Source: JADLCX01 sp964630785
GTDB lineage: Bacteria > Planctomycetota > Phycisphaerae > Phycisphaerales > UBA1924
Direction of reading: 5' to 3'
DNA: 64,000 nucleotides
Assembly (NCBI GenBank): GCA_964630785.1
Contig: CAZVZG010000003.1
Coordinates: 1 to 64,000, forward strand
Shown: positions 26,279 through 34,287 of the stretch, one piece after another
How the letters are laid out: each line of letters opens with the position of its first letter
How positions within the stretch are numbered: position 1 is the first letter of the stretch
Position numbers and translations under genes: made by a program
Notes under the pieces: model-generated
What the model saw: the letters and a program-made list of their open reading frames with translations, nothing else
What the model was told of the DNA's origin: nothing
Database searches by the model: none

Positions 26279-27334
26279 ATGGCCTTCCAAGATCGCTCGC
26301 AATCCACACATCCGACGCCGCAGCTTCGTGTCATCGTGATCGAAGACGATCCCGTCGTGACCTCGCTCACCGTCGATGCGATCCGGTCCGGCTACCGCGG
26401 CGGCGACGTCGCGGCCGTCGATCTTGAAGACACGGCGCTCGCCGGACGACTTGCCGTCGCCGACGTCTGCGTCTGTTCGGGCGATTCGCGCGAGGGAGAA
26501 GTATTCGCGACGCTCATTCGGGTCCTGCGCCTCCGCCCCGACATGCCGGTCGTCGTGCTCCTGCCCGCGTGCGATGCGGCGGGAGGGAAGGCGGCACAGG
26601 CCATTGATCTGGGCGCGGCCGACGTGCTGCTGCGCGGGCCGGGCGGTTTGGCTCAGCTCCCTGTCACCATCCGGCGCATCGCCATGCACTCCACGGGCAT
26701 GGGGTACGCGGGCCGGCGGCATCATCAGTTGCGGGCCGCGCTCGCTGAGATCGAGGCCGATAACAACGAGCTCCGTTCGCTAGTCGCCCGGCTCGAATCG
26801 CTCGCGGCCACCGACTCACTCACCGGGCTCCTCAATCGCAGGGCGCTCGACGCGGCCCTGATCCGGGCGTTCGCCGCGTCCAAGCGCTACGGGCACGAGC
26901 TCTCTTGCCTGGCACTCGACGTGGATGGCTTCAAGGGTGTCAACGACGCGCTCGGCCACGCCCGCGGCGACAGCCTGCTCCGCGTGCTCGCGGCCTCGAT
27001 CATCGCCGAGTGCCGCCAATCGGACATCGCGGGGCGTCTCGGCGGTGATGAGTTTGTGGTCCTGCTGCCGCACACCGGGCCCACAGAGGCCGCCGCCGTC
27101 GCGCAAAGGCTCCGTGGTCGTTTCGACCGTGAAGCGGCGGCGCTCGGGGCGGAAATCGGTGCGGGCGGGAGAGCAACCAACCTCGGGTTGTCCATCGGCG
27201 TGGCGGCGCGGTTCGCGCACGGGCTGGACAGCCCGGACGCCGTTTTGGACGCGGCGGACGGCGCGCTCTATCAGGCCAAACGCGCCGGGCGCGGCACAGT
27301 CCGCATCACCGGTGAACTCCGCCGCGCGGGATGA
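26279..27334 (+). CDS. Diguanylate cyclase with degenerate receiver domain
   Basis: A 351-aa protein. The N-terminal 130 residues look like a response-regulator receiver domain (LRVIVIEDDPVVTS), but the usual phospho-acceptor Asp is replaced: the third strand reads VCVCSGDS. A helix at about 150-180 (LAEIEADNNELRSLVARLES) links to a GGDEF domain with DSLTGLLNRRAL, DVDGFKGVNDALGH and GRLGGDEFVV (GGDEF at 255-259). An intact I-site (RQSD) five residues before GGDEF allows product inhibition by c-di-GMP. It should make c-di-GMP from GTP, but the receiver half is probably controlled by something other than Asp phosphorylation. The spacer 26120-26278 holds nothing clear. Confidence 0.9.
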   Translation: MAFQDRSQSTHPTPQLRVIVIEDDPVVTSLTVDAIRSGYRGGDVAAVDLEDTALAGRLAVADVCVCSGDSREGEVFATLIRVLRLRPDMPVVVLLPACDAAGGKAAQAIDLGAADVLLRGPGGLAQLPVTIRRIAMHSTGMGYAGRRHHQLRAALAEIEADNNELRSLVARLESLAATDSLTGLLNRRALDAALIRAFAASKRYGHELSCLALDVDGFKGVNDALGHARGDSLLRVLAASIIAECRQSDIAGRLGGDEFVVLLPHTGPTEAAAVAQRLRGRFDREAAALGAEIGAGGRATNLGLSIGVAARFAHGLDSPDAVLDAADGALYQAKRAGRGTVRITGELRRAG

Positions 27335-27351
27335 CCTAGGCCCGTCGTCGA

Positions 27352-27942
27352 TCACACCCGACGCGACATGGCCCGCTGGATGTCACGCTGCGCATCGCGC
27401 TTGGCGATCGATTCTCGCTTGTCGCTGTGGCTCTTGCCCTGGGCCAGACCGATGAGCAGCTTGGCCCGCCCGTTCTTGAAGTACATCTTGAGCGGGACGA
27501 TCGTCATGCCCTTGACCTCGACCTGGCGGGCGAGCTTGGCGATTTCGCGTTTGTGCGCGAGCAGTTTCCGCGTACGCGTCGGAGCGTGCTGGCCCACCGA
27601 GCCGGCCGGGCCGGCGGGCGGGTACTCGGCGATGTTCACCGCGTGCAGCCACAGGCCGGGTTCTGACAATCGCACCCGGTGCGTCGGCCGCCCGCCGGGG
27701 TTGGATTTCGGGCCGCGTCCGGCCTGCTTCACGCGGCCGTTCACAACGCCCAACTCCACCCGCACGTAGCCCTCCGCCAGCGACACCTTCCCGTCACGGA
27801 CCGACTTGACCTCCGACCCGGTGAGCATGATGCCCGCCTCGAGTGTGTCGGTGATGTGGTAGTCGAACCGGGCCTTGCGGTTCTCGATGGTCGGGCCGTG
27901 ATCGGCGCCGACTGCCGCGGATTTGTCCTTTTTCCTGGCCAT
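27352..27942 (-). CDS. smpB: SsrA-binding protein
   Basis: A 196-aa SmpB. Key family stretches are ENRKARFDYHITDTLEAG, LTGSEVKSVRDGKVSLAEGY, PTRTRKLLAHKREI and MYFKNGRAKLLIGLAQGK followed by a basic tail (KRDAQRDIQRAMSRR). SmpB delivers tmRNA to stalled ribosomes. Compared with E. coli SmpB there is an insert of about 30 residues (roughly 68-98, Gly/Arg-rich) between two barrel strands, which is unusual but leaves the tmRNA-binding surface in place. It is divergently arranged from the ABC transporter genes with a 156-bp spacer (27943-28098). Confidence 0.94.
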   Translation of the reverse strand: MARKKDKSAAVGADHGPTIENRKARFDYHITDTLEAGIMLTGSEVKSVRDGKVSLAEGYVRVELGVVNGRVKQAGRGPKSNPGGRPTHRVRLSEPGLWLHAVNIAEYPPAGPAGSVGQHAPTRTRKLLAHKREIAKLARQVEVKGMTIVPLKMYFKNGRAKLLIGLAQGKSHSDKRESIAKRDAQRDIQRAMSRRV

Positions 27943-28098
27943 TCTGGGTGGAAGACGTCTGACTAGTGCCGTCGAAAACCGATCGTGCGGCGAGTCTAGG
28001 CCGAAACCGTGCCGCCCGGTTCCCGAGAAATGCGCGTTCGTGTACTATGCCCGCCTTCTCCGTTCCCGCTTGGGGACAGCGCACGAGTAGCCGACGCG

Positions 28099-28944
28099 AT
28101 GCTCACGCTCGAACACCTCCGCAAGTCCTTCGGCGCAATCGTTGCGGTGGACGACCTGTCGCTCGACGTGCCCGAGGGGAGCATCTTCGGCTTTCTGGGC
28201 CCCAACGGCGCGGGCAAGACCACCACGATCGCGATGGCGGTCGGCCTCGCCCGTCCCGACAGCGGCACGGTGGACGTCGGCGGGCACGGCTCGCCGATCG
28301 ATCCGGAGGTGCGCCGGGCCATCGGGGTCGCACCGCAGGCGATTGCGCTCTACGACGAACTCTCAGCCTCCGAGAACCTGCTCGTGTTCGCCCGGCTCTA
28401 TGGGCTGAACCGGGCGAACGCACGGGCGCGGGCGGGTCTGCTTCTCCAGATGGTCGGTCTCACGGATCGCGCTCGCGACAGGGTCAAGGGTTTCTCGGGC
28501 GGCATGAAACGCCGCCTGAACCTCGCGGCCGCGCTGCTGCACGATCCGCCGCTGGTGCTGCTCGACGAGCCAACCGCCGGCGTCGATCCGCAGTCGCGGA
28601 ACGCGATCCTCGATATCGTCAAGTCGCTTCGCGATCAGGGGCGGACGGTGGTGTACACGACGCACTATATGGAAGAGGCCCAACGGCTTTGCGATCGCGT
28701 GGCGATCATCGATCACGGGAAGTTGCTCGCGCTCGACACTGTGGACGAGCTCATCCGTCGTCACGGCGGGCAGAGCACGCTCACGATCCAGCGGACCTCC
28801 GGCGAGGAGCGGTTCCAGTCGGCCGATCCGGTGGCTGATCTCACCACGCGGTTGCGAGAATCGGACGTGCTCAACGTCCGCATCGACCGTGCGGACCTGG
28901 AATCGGTGTTCTTGAACCTCACGGGAAGGAGTCTGCGCGACTGA
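28099..28944 (+). CDS. ABC exporter ATP-binding protein
   Basis: A 281-aa ATPase, ATG at 28099 (upstream codons open to 28009 are not needed). It carries Walker A GPNGAGKTTT (about 37-46), signature FSGGMKRRLNLAAAL, Walker B LVLLDEPTAGVDP and the H-loop YTTHYMEEA. The C-terminal tail (after about 230) is typical of ABC-2/DrrA-type exporters. It pairs with the permease gene that starts at 28944, where the stop TGA and the start ATG share bases, so the two are translationally coupled. The substrate is unknown; drug or lipid export is common for the family. Confidence 0.92.
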   Translation: MLTLEHLRKSFGAIVAVDDLSLDVPEGSIFGFLGPNGAGKTTTIAMAVGLARPDSGTVDVGGHGSPIDPEVRRAIGVAPQAIALYDELSASENLLVFARLYGLNRANARARAGLLLQMVGLTDRARDRVKGFSGGMKRRLNLAAALLHDPPLVLLDEPTAGVDPQSRNAILDIVKSLRDQGRTVVYTTHYMEEAQRLCDRVAIIDHGKLLALDTVDELIRRHGGQSTLTIQRTSGEERFQSADPVADLTTRLRESDVLNVRIDRADLESVFLNLTGRSLRD

Positions 28945-30260
28945 TGAGCACGGTCCTGGTCATGGCGTGGAAGGACGTCCGCCTGCTCGTGCGCGACAAG
29001 GCGGGCGTGTTCTTCACGTTCTTTTTTCCGATCGTCATGGCTGTCTTCTTCGGCTTCGTGTTCGGTGGAATGGGCAAGGGCGGCGGCTCGGCCATGCATG
29101 TCGCCGTTGTCGATCTGGACCGGAGCGCCGGCTCCGAGCAGTTCATCAAGCGGCTGGAAGGCTCGGACGAGTTGGCCGTCACGCGGATGACCGACCTCGC
29201 GGCCGCCGAGCAGCAGGTGCGGACCGGCAAGCAGACCGCGGTAGTCACGCTGCCCCACGGCTTTGGGAACAGCCTCGACACGCTCTTCGCGGGCAAGGCC
29301 ATCGAGCTCCAGGTCGGCGTGGACCCGTCGCGCAAGGCCGAGGCGGGCATGCTCGAAGGGGTCCTGACCAAGTACGCGTTCATGAACCTGCAGGATTCGT
29401 TCACGGACATGGACGCCATGCGCAAGCGGATCGCCCGCTCGCGTGAGTCGGTCGTTTCGGACCCGAACGTCTCGCCGTCCGTCAAGGCCGCGCTCACCAC
29501 GCTCTTTGGGAATCTCGAAACGTTCTCGACCGACCTCGATGCGGCGGTGGCGAAGGACGACGCCGCCAAGCAGGGCGGCAAGGAAGCGGGGGGAGCGGGG
29601 GAAGGCGGCTTTGCGCCGGTGCGGATCACTTCCCGCGAGATCACGGCCGAACGCGCCGGGCCGCCCAACGCCTACGCCGTGAGTTTTCCGCAGGGCATGG
29701 TGTGGGGGTTGATCGCCTGCTCGCTGAGCTTCGCGGTTTCGATCGTGCTCGAGCGAGTGCGGGGCACGCTCATCCGCCTGCGCGTCGCGCCCATCACGCC
29801 CGGCCAACTGCTTGCGGGCAAGGCGGTGGCGTGTTTCGCGATCTGCACCTTGATGATCGCGGGGCTCATCGCGCTCGCGTGGCTGGTGTTCGGCGTGCGG
29901 CCGGCCAGTCCGCTCATGCTCATTCCAGCAATCGCGGCCACGTCCGTGTGCTTCGTGGGCATCATGATGGTCGTTGCCTCGGTGTCCAAATCCGAGGCCG
30001 CGGCCAACGGCCTGGGCTGGGGCGTCATGCTGCTCGCGGCCATGTTCGGCGGCGGTATGATCCCACTGTTCCTGCTCAAGGGGTGGATGCAGACCGCCAG
30101 CAACCTCAGCCCGGTGAAATGGTCGGTACTCGCGCTCGAAGGGGCGATCTGGCGCGGCTTTACGCCGGGAGAGATGCTCACGCCGTGCCTGGTTTTGGTG
30201 GGGATCGGGTTGGTGGGCTTTGTTGTGGGGGCGCGGGGGCTCGCCCGGGCCGACGCCTGA
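28944..30260 (+). CDS. ABC-2 type exporter permease
   Basis: A 438-aa membrane protein. One N-terminal span (FFTFFFPIVMAVFFGFVF) is followed by a large soluble loop and a C-terminal bundle of about five spans, including VWGLIACSLSFAVSIVL and ACFAICTLMIAGLIALAWL. The loop after the first span (about residues 60-240) lies outside the membrane and resembles the YhgE/ABC2 region. The motif ERVRGTLIRLRVAPITPGQLLAGK is typical of ABC-2 permeases, and it ends with VGARGLARADA. It starts on the stop codon of the ATPase gene and probably forms a homodimer with two copies of it. The substrate is unknown. Confidence 0.9.
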   Translation: MSTVLVMAWKDVRLLVRDKAGVFFTFFFPIVMAVFFGFVFGGMGKGGGSAMHVAVVDLDRSAGSEQFIKRLEGSDELAVTRMTDLAAAEQQVRTGKQTAVVTLPHGFGNSLDTLFAGKAIELQVGVDPSRKAEAGMLEGVLTKYAFMNLQDSFTDMDAMRKRIARSRESVVSDPNVSPSVKAALTTLFGNLETFSTDLDAAVAKDDAAKQGGKEAGGAGEGGFAPVRITSREITAERAGPPNAYAVSFPQGMVWGLIACSLSFAVSIVLERVRGTLIRLRVAPITPGQLLAGKAVACFAICTLMIAGLIALAWLVFGVRPASPLMLIPAIAATSVCFVGIMMVVASVSKSEAAANGLGWGVMLLAAMFGGGMIPLFLLKGWMQTASNLSPVKWSVLALEGAIWRGFTPGEMLTPCLVLVGIGLVGFVVGARGLARADA

Positions 30261-30366
30261 CCTGCTGCATGTTCTTGCTCTTGGTCCGTTGTTGATCCGC
30301 ACGGCCGGGCTCGGTCTGTATGCTGCCGAGTCGAGTTCGACTCGCACGTCATTGAAAGGCCGACCC

Positions 30367-30741
30367 ATGCCCGCACCCGTGGTCCACTTCGAGATCGGTG
30401 TCAAGAACCTCGAAGCCTCCCGGAAGTTTTACTCGTCGCTCTTCGGATGGTCGTGCGATGTCGGCGGCCCGGCGATGAGCATGGTGACCAACATCGGCGG
30501 CTTCGCCAAGCAGCCCACGCCGGGCATCGGCGGCCACCTGAGCGCTCAGGCCCCCGAACCCATGAACTACGTGGTCGTCTATGCGCAGGTCGACAACATC
30601 GCCGCAACGCTCGCCAAGGCCGAGAAGTTGGGCGGAAAGACCCTCATCCCGGCCACCGAGGTGCCCAACCTCGGGCACTTCGCGTGGTTCAACGACCCCG
30701 AGGGCAACACGATCGGCCTGTGGAAACCCATGATGGGCTGA
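30367..30741 (+). CDS. Glyoxalase/VOC family protein
   Basis: A 124-aa single-domain VOC protein from the ATG at 30367. It has an N-terminal strand-helix VVHFEIGVKNLEASRKFYSSLFGW, a middle segment NYVVVYAQVDNIAATLAKAEKLGGKTLIP, and GHFAWFNDPEGNTIGLWKP, a canonical metal-binding closing motif. The family includes lyases, dioxygenases and drug-binding proteins, and single-domain members often act as dimers. The His (VVHFEI) and the closing Glu region are present for metal coordination. It lies 106 nt after the permease gene; function beyond the fold cannot be set. Confidence 0.85.
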   Translation: MPAPVVHFEIGVKNLEASRKFYSSLFGWSCDVGGPAMSMVTNIGGFAKQPTPGIGGHLSAQAPEPMNYVVVYAQVDNIAATLAKAEKLGGKTLIPATEVPNLGHFAWFNDPEGNTIGLWKPMMG

Positions 30742-30755
30742 ACGGCGCGATCGGG

Positions 30756-31472
30756 TCAGCGCCCCTCGAAGGCCACGCGATTGGCGAGTTTCCCGATCCG
30801 TTCGATCTCGACCTCGACTCTGTCCCCGTGCTTCAGCCAGACCGGCGGCGTGCGTGCCATCCCTACGCCGCTGGGCGTGCCGGTCAGGATGACCGTTCCG
30901 GGCAGGAGCGTCATGCCCCGGCTCAGGTCGGTGATGAGCGTCGCCACGTCGAAGATCATCTCGCCCGTCGATGCATCCTGAACCACCTCGCCGTTGACCC
31001 GCGTGCGGAGGCGCAGAGCGTTCGGGTTGGGCACCTCTGCCGCCGGCACGATCCGCGGCCCGATCGGACAGAACGTGTCGAAACTCTTGCCGCGAAAGAA
31101 CTGGCCGCCCGAGCCCGACTTCTGCCACCATCGGGCCGACACGTCGTTGGCGCACGTGTAGCCGAGAACAAAGCCGAGCGCCCCGGCTTTGGAGACATCG
31201 CGCGCGGCCTTTCCGATCACCACCGCCAGCTCGCCCTCGAAGTCAATCTGCTCACGGTCCTGGCACACCCGCGGCACCACGATGTCGTCGCCATCGAGGC
31301 ACGCCGCGGCGGCGTTCTTGGTGAACACCATCGGGGAGTCCGGTATGGCCGCGCCCTGTTCCTTGGCGTGTTCAGCGTAGTTGCGCCCGATGCCCAGGAT
31401 GTACATGAGCGGCAGGGTCCGGCCGTCGGCCGCGTGAACGGCGACCCCGGAACACGATCGGATCAGGTTCAT
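30756..31472 (-). CDS. Fumarylacetoacetate hydrolase family protein
   Basis: A 238-aa protein starting at the ATG at 31472 (an upstream in-frame codon at 31532 is less likely). It contains the family signature IGRNYAEHAKEQG, PMVFTKNAAAACLDGDDIVVP, DFEGELAVVIGK, GYTCANDVSARWWQ, SFDTFCPIGPRIVP and TGTPSGVGM. Members are hydrolases, isomerases or decarboxylases acting on 2-oxo acids with a metal; the acidic residues in FEGELA (Glu-x-Glu) are the metal ligands. The exact substrate is unknown. It converges with the VOC gene, 14 nt away. Confidence 0.9.
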   Translation of the reverse strand: MNLIRSCSGVAVHAADGRTLPLMYILGIGRNYAEHAKEQGAAIPDSPMVFTKNAAAACLDGDDIVVPRVCQDREQIDFEGELAVVIGKAARDVSKAGALGFVLGYTCANDVSARWWQKSGSGGQFFRGKSFDTFCPIGPRIVPAAEVPNPNALRLRTRVNGEVVQDASTGEMIFDVATLITDLSRGMTLLPGTVILTGTPSGVGMARTPPVWLKHGDRVEVEIERIGKLANRVAFEGR

Positions 31473-31926
31473 GCGCGAGAATAGGCAGCGCGGCCGAAAG
31501 TTCCCGGACCGGTGGACGACTGCCCGTCTCATGGCCGCAGGTGGATAGTGGCCGATTTCCCGGCTTGGACCTCGTCACGGCACCGGGCACCGAAAGAATC
31601 CGGGCCCGATAGGCAGAATCCGGTTGGCCGATTCCCGGCTTCCCGTTATGCTGCGAGCGCAGGCGCAAATCTGGCGCTCCGGCCGAGAAGTTCGGAGTAT
31701 GTGAGGGTTGTTCCGGTTTCCGATTTCGCTACGCTTCCGGCGATTCGGGGGCACACTCAAACTAGCGGGCTTTATCCGAGATTGGAGTTCCCAGGCCATC
31801 AGTTCCGGCGTACGGGCGCTTCGCCGGAAGTCCAATCAGATCATGTCGCCGCGAGCGATCGGTAGGTCGCCCCCGGCGGTTTTTCATCCCCCTGACCGAG
31901 AGACAAAGGCAAAGGAGCATCGAAGC
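31473..31926. other. 454-bp divergent spacer
   Basis: It separates the hydrolase gene (minus) from the secreted Cys-rich protein (plus) and must hold promoters for both. I see only a ribosome site AAAGGAG at 31912-31918 for the right-hand gene, and no convincing -35/-10 pair or repeat. Confidence 0.4.
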
Positions 31927-34197
31927 ATGTGGAGGTCAAGTTCACTCGTCTGTACCGCGCTGGCCGCCGCCTGTTTGACGGGCACGGCGATGGCGCAATC
32001 CAACCCGACTCCGCGAGCGGTTCCCTTCACGGAGGACTTCGGGGCCGCGGGTTCGACCACTGCCCCCACCGGCTTTGCCGCGTGGAACGGGGTGAGCGGC
32101 GGTGCAACCAACTCTCAGGCCCTCGCCGAGGCATCAAGCCCGACGGGCAACGCGACCATCAGTTCCGCGGTGCCTGTGACCACCGGCGGTTCGTACTACT
32201 TCGCTGTCAGCGGCGACGCCCGCCTTGGCGTTGTTCAGTCGAGCAACGCGACCAATGGCGCGAATCAGTGGGCCCTGGCCATCAACACCACGGGCCAGAA
32301 CAACTTGATCCTCACCTATAACGTGATCTACCAGAACGCCGCGACCCGCACGCTGGGCGTGGTGACGCAGTATCGTGTCGGCAACACCGGCGCGTGGACG
32401 ACATTGCCCGCGGTCACCGGCAACCCCTACATCGTTTCCGGTGGCGTGGTCGGTACCGTGACGCCCGTCAGCGTGCCGCTTCCCGCGGCCATCGAGAATC
32501 AGGCGGAAGTCCAGATCCGCTGGGCGACTTGGCGAGGGACCGAGAGCGGTGCCAGCGCGGCGTACGCGCTCGACGACGTCGCGATCGTCACCGGCGGCGC
32601 GACCACCGGTGCCTGCTGCAACGGCGGCGCCTGCACGGTGACGACCCAGGTCGAGTGCACGGGCGTGTTCCAGACGCTCGGCTCGGTTTGCGACCCTGAC
32701 CCGTGCGTCCCCTTCCAGATCGGCGCGTGCTGCGTTAACGGCTTCTGCATCGGCGACAACACGCTCTCGGACTGCCTGGCCAACGGTGTGGGCTCGACGT
32801 GGGGCGGCAACGGCACCACCTGCACCTCCTTCGCCTGCCCGACGCCGACCGGTTCATGCTGCAACGGCACGACGTGCACCACCACCACCTCGGCCGAGTG
32901 CGGCGGCGTGTGGACGATCAACGTCGCCTGTGCGCCGGACAATCCCTGTGATCCCGCGCAGGCCTGCTGCGTCGGGACCGGCGCGTGCATCCTCCGCCCA
33001 TCGGTCGACTGCGTCGCGCTCGGCGGCGTGCCCAACGGCACGGGCACGACCTGCGAGACCGGCATGAACACCTGCCCGCCTCCCGGGCCCGGCGCCTGCT
33101 GCATGGGCGCGACCTGCACGCTCGTGGCCGACCCGATTACCTGCGCCAACTCCGGCGGTCAGTTCAAGAACTACAACACCGCCTGCGGCCCCACCGTCTG
33201 CTTTGTCGCCGGGGGCAACGTCATCGCGACGTACGACTTTGACACCAACGTCGTTGGCAACCCCGCGACCAACCTGTCGTTCACGCCCGTGCCCGACAAC
33301 ACCGCCACCAACGGCACGTTCGCCAACGCGTTTGACATCTTCGGCGTGACCGATCGGACGGTCAACGGCGACGTCGCCGACGACAGCCTTACCAACACTT
33401 CGGACACGGTCGGCATCCTCCGCTCTACCCAGACGAGCAAGGTTTTCGGCGTCGAGGACCTGCTCAACCCGGCCAACGAGTCCGGCACCGGCACCGCGAC
33501 GTTCACGTTCAATGTCACGGGGTTCCAGGATCTGAACCTCAGTGTCGATTGCGCGGCGATGGGTAACTTCGAGGCCTTCGGCACCGGCGCGGGCAGCGTG
33601 GGCGACGTGTTCAAGTTCTCGGTGTCGATCGACGGCGGAACCCCCACCGACGTGATCGTCTCCAATATCTACGAGGGTCTGACGCCCACCTACACCATGG
33701 AGAACGGCAATACCAACACCTCGATCAATGACCCCTGCGCGATGAACGGGTCGCTGTTGCTCAACCAGTTCATCACGCTGGCCGCGCCGATTCCGGGTGT
33801 CGGCTCCACGCTGACGCTCACGTTCTCCGCGAGCAACGACGGCGGCGGCGAGGTTTTCCTCTTCGACAACATCGTCGTCCGCGGCACGCCCGCGGCCGGC
33901 GCAACGGGCGCCTGCTGCTCAGGCACGACGTGCAGCGTGGTCGCCTCGACGGCCTGCACCGGCGCCAACACCAGCTACAAGGGTGACGGCACGGTGTGCA
34001 ACGCCCCCGGCAACAACACCACGCCGTGCTGCAAGGCCGACTACAACCAGAGCGGCTCGGTGACTGTCCAGGACATCTTCGACTTCCTGGGCGGCTACTT
34101 CACCCAGGACCCGCGGGCCGACATCAACGGCGCGGGCGGCGTGACCGTGCAGGACATCTTCGACTTCCTGGCCGCGTACTTCACCGGCTGCGTCTGA
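31927..34197 (+). CDS. Secreted Cys-rich repeat protein with dockerin-like tail
   Basis: A 756-aa exported protein from the ATG at 31927 (AAAGGAG upstream). A signal peptide ends at TAMAQS. Residues about 20-225 form a beta-rich region; about 226-425 hold five Cys-rich units, each opening with a CC pair, such as GACCNGGACT, GACCVNGFC, GSCCNGTTC, QACCVGTGAC and GACCMGATC. A second beta-rich part (426-655) follows, then a sixth unit (GACCSGTTCS). The last 57 residues repeat DYNQSGSVTVQDIFDFL and DINGAGGVTVQDIFDFL, paired helices like GC-type dockerins in planctomycetes, which bind Ca. It probably is anchored to a cell-surface or extracellular partner. Confidence 0.88.
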   Translation: MWRSSSLVCTALAAACLTGTAMAQSNPTPRAVPFTEDFGAAGSTTAPTGFAAWNGVSGGATNSQALAEASSPTGNATISSAVPVTTGGSYYFAVSGDARLGVVQSSNATNGANQWALAINTTGQNNLILTYNVIYQNAATRTLGVVTQYRVGNTGAWTTLPAVTGNPYIVSGGVVGTVTPVSVPLPAAIENQAEVQIRWATWRGTESGASAAYALDDVAIVTGGATTGACCNGGACTVTTQVECTGVFQTLGSVCDPDPCVPFQIGACCVNGFCIGDNTLSDCLANGVGSTWGGNGTTCTSFACPTPTGSCCNGTTCTTTTSAECGGVWTINVACAPDNPCDPAQACCVGTGACILRPSVDCVALGGVPNGTGTTCETGMNTCPPPGPGACCMGATCTLVADPITCANSGGQFKNYNTACGPTVCFVAGGNVIATYDFDTNVVGNPATNLSFTPVPDNTATNGTFANAFDIFGVTDRTVNGDVADDSLTNTSDTVGILRSTQTSKVFGVEDLLNPANESGTGTATFTFNVTGFQDLNLSVDCAAMGNFEAFGTGAGSVGDVFKFSVSIDGGTPTDVIVSNIYEGLTPTYTMENGNTNTSINDPCAMNGSLLLNQFITLAAPIPGVGSTLTLTFSASNDGGGEVFLFDNIVVRGTPAAGATGACCSGTTCSVVASTACTGANTSYKGDGTVCNAPGNNTTPCCKADYNQSGSVTVQDIFDFLGGYFTQDPRADINGAGGVTVQDIFDFLAAYFTGCV

Positions 34198-34231
34198 TCG
34201 TTGACGGCGGTCACAACAAGCGCACCAGTCA

Positions 34232-34270
34232 CCGGGGCGGCCATCACGGCCGCCCCGGTTTCTTTTTCTG
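34232..34270 (+). terminator. Strong terminator after the dockerin-like gene
   Basis: An 11-bp hairpin (CCGGGGCGGCC/GGCCGCCCCGG, loop ATCAC at 34243-34247) followed by TTTCTTTTTCT. It may also serve the convergent recJ gene, which ends at 34288. Confidence 0.93.
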
Positions 34271-34287
34271 CAAGGCATTTCCAACAT

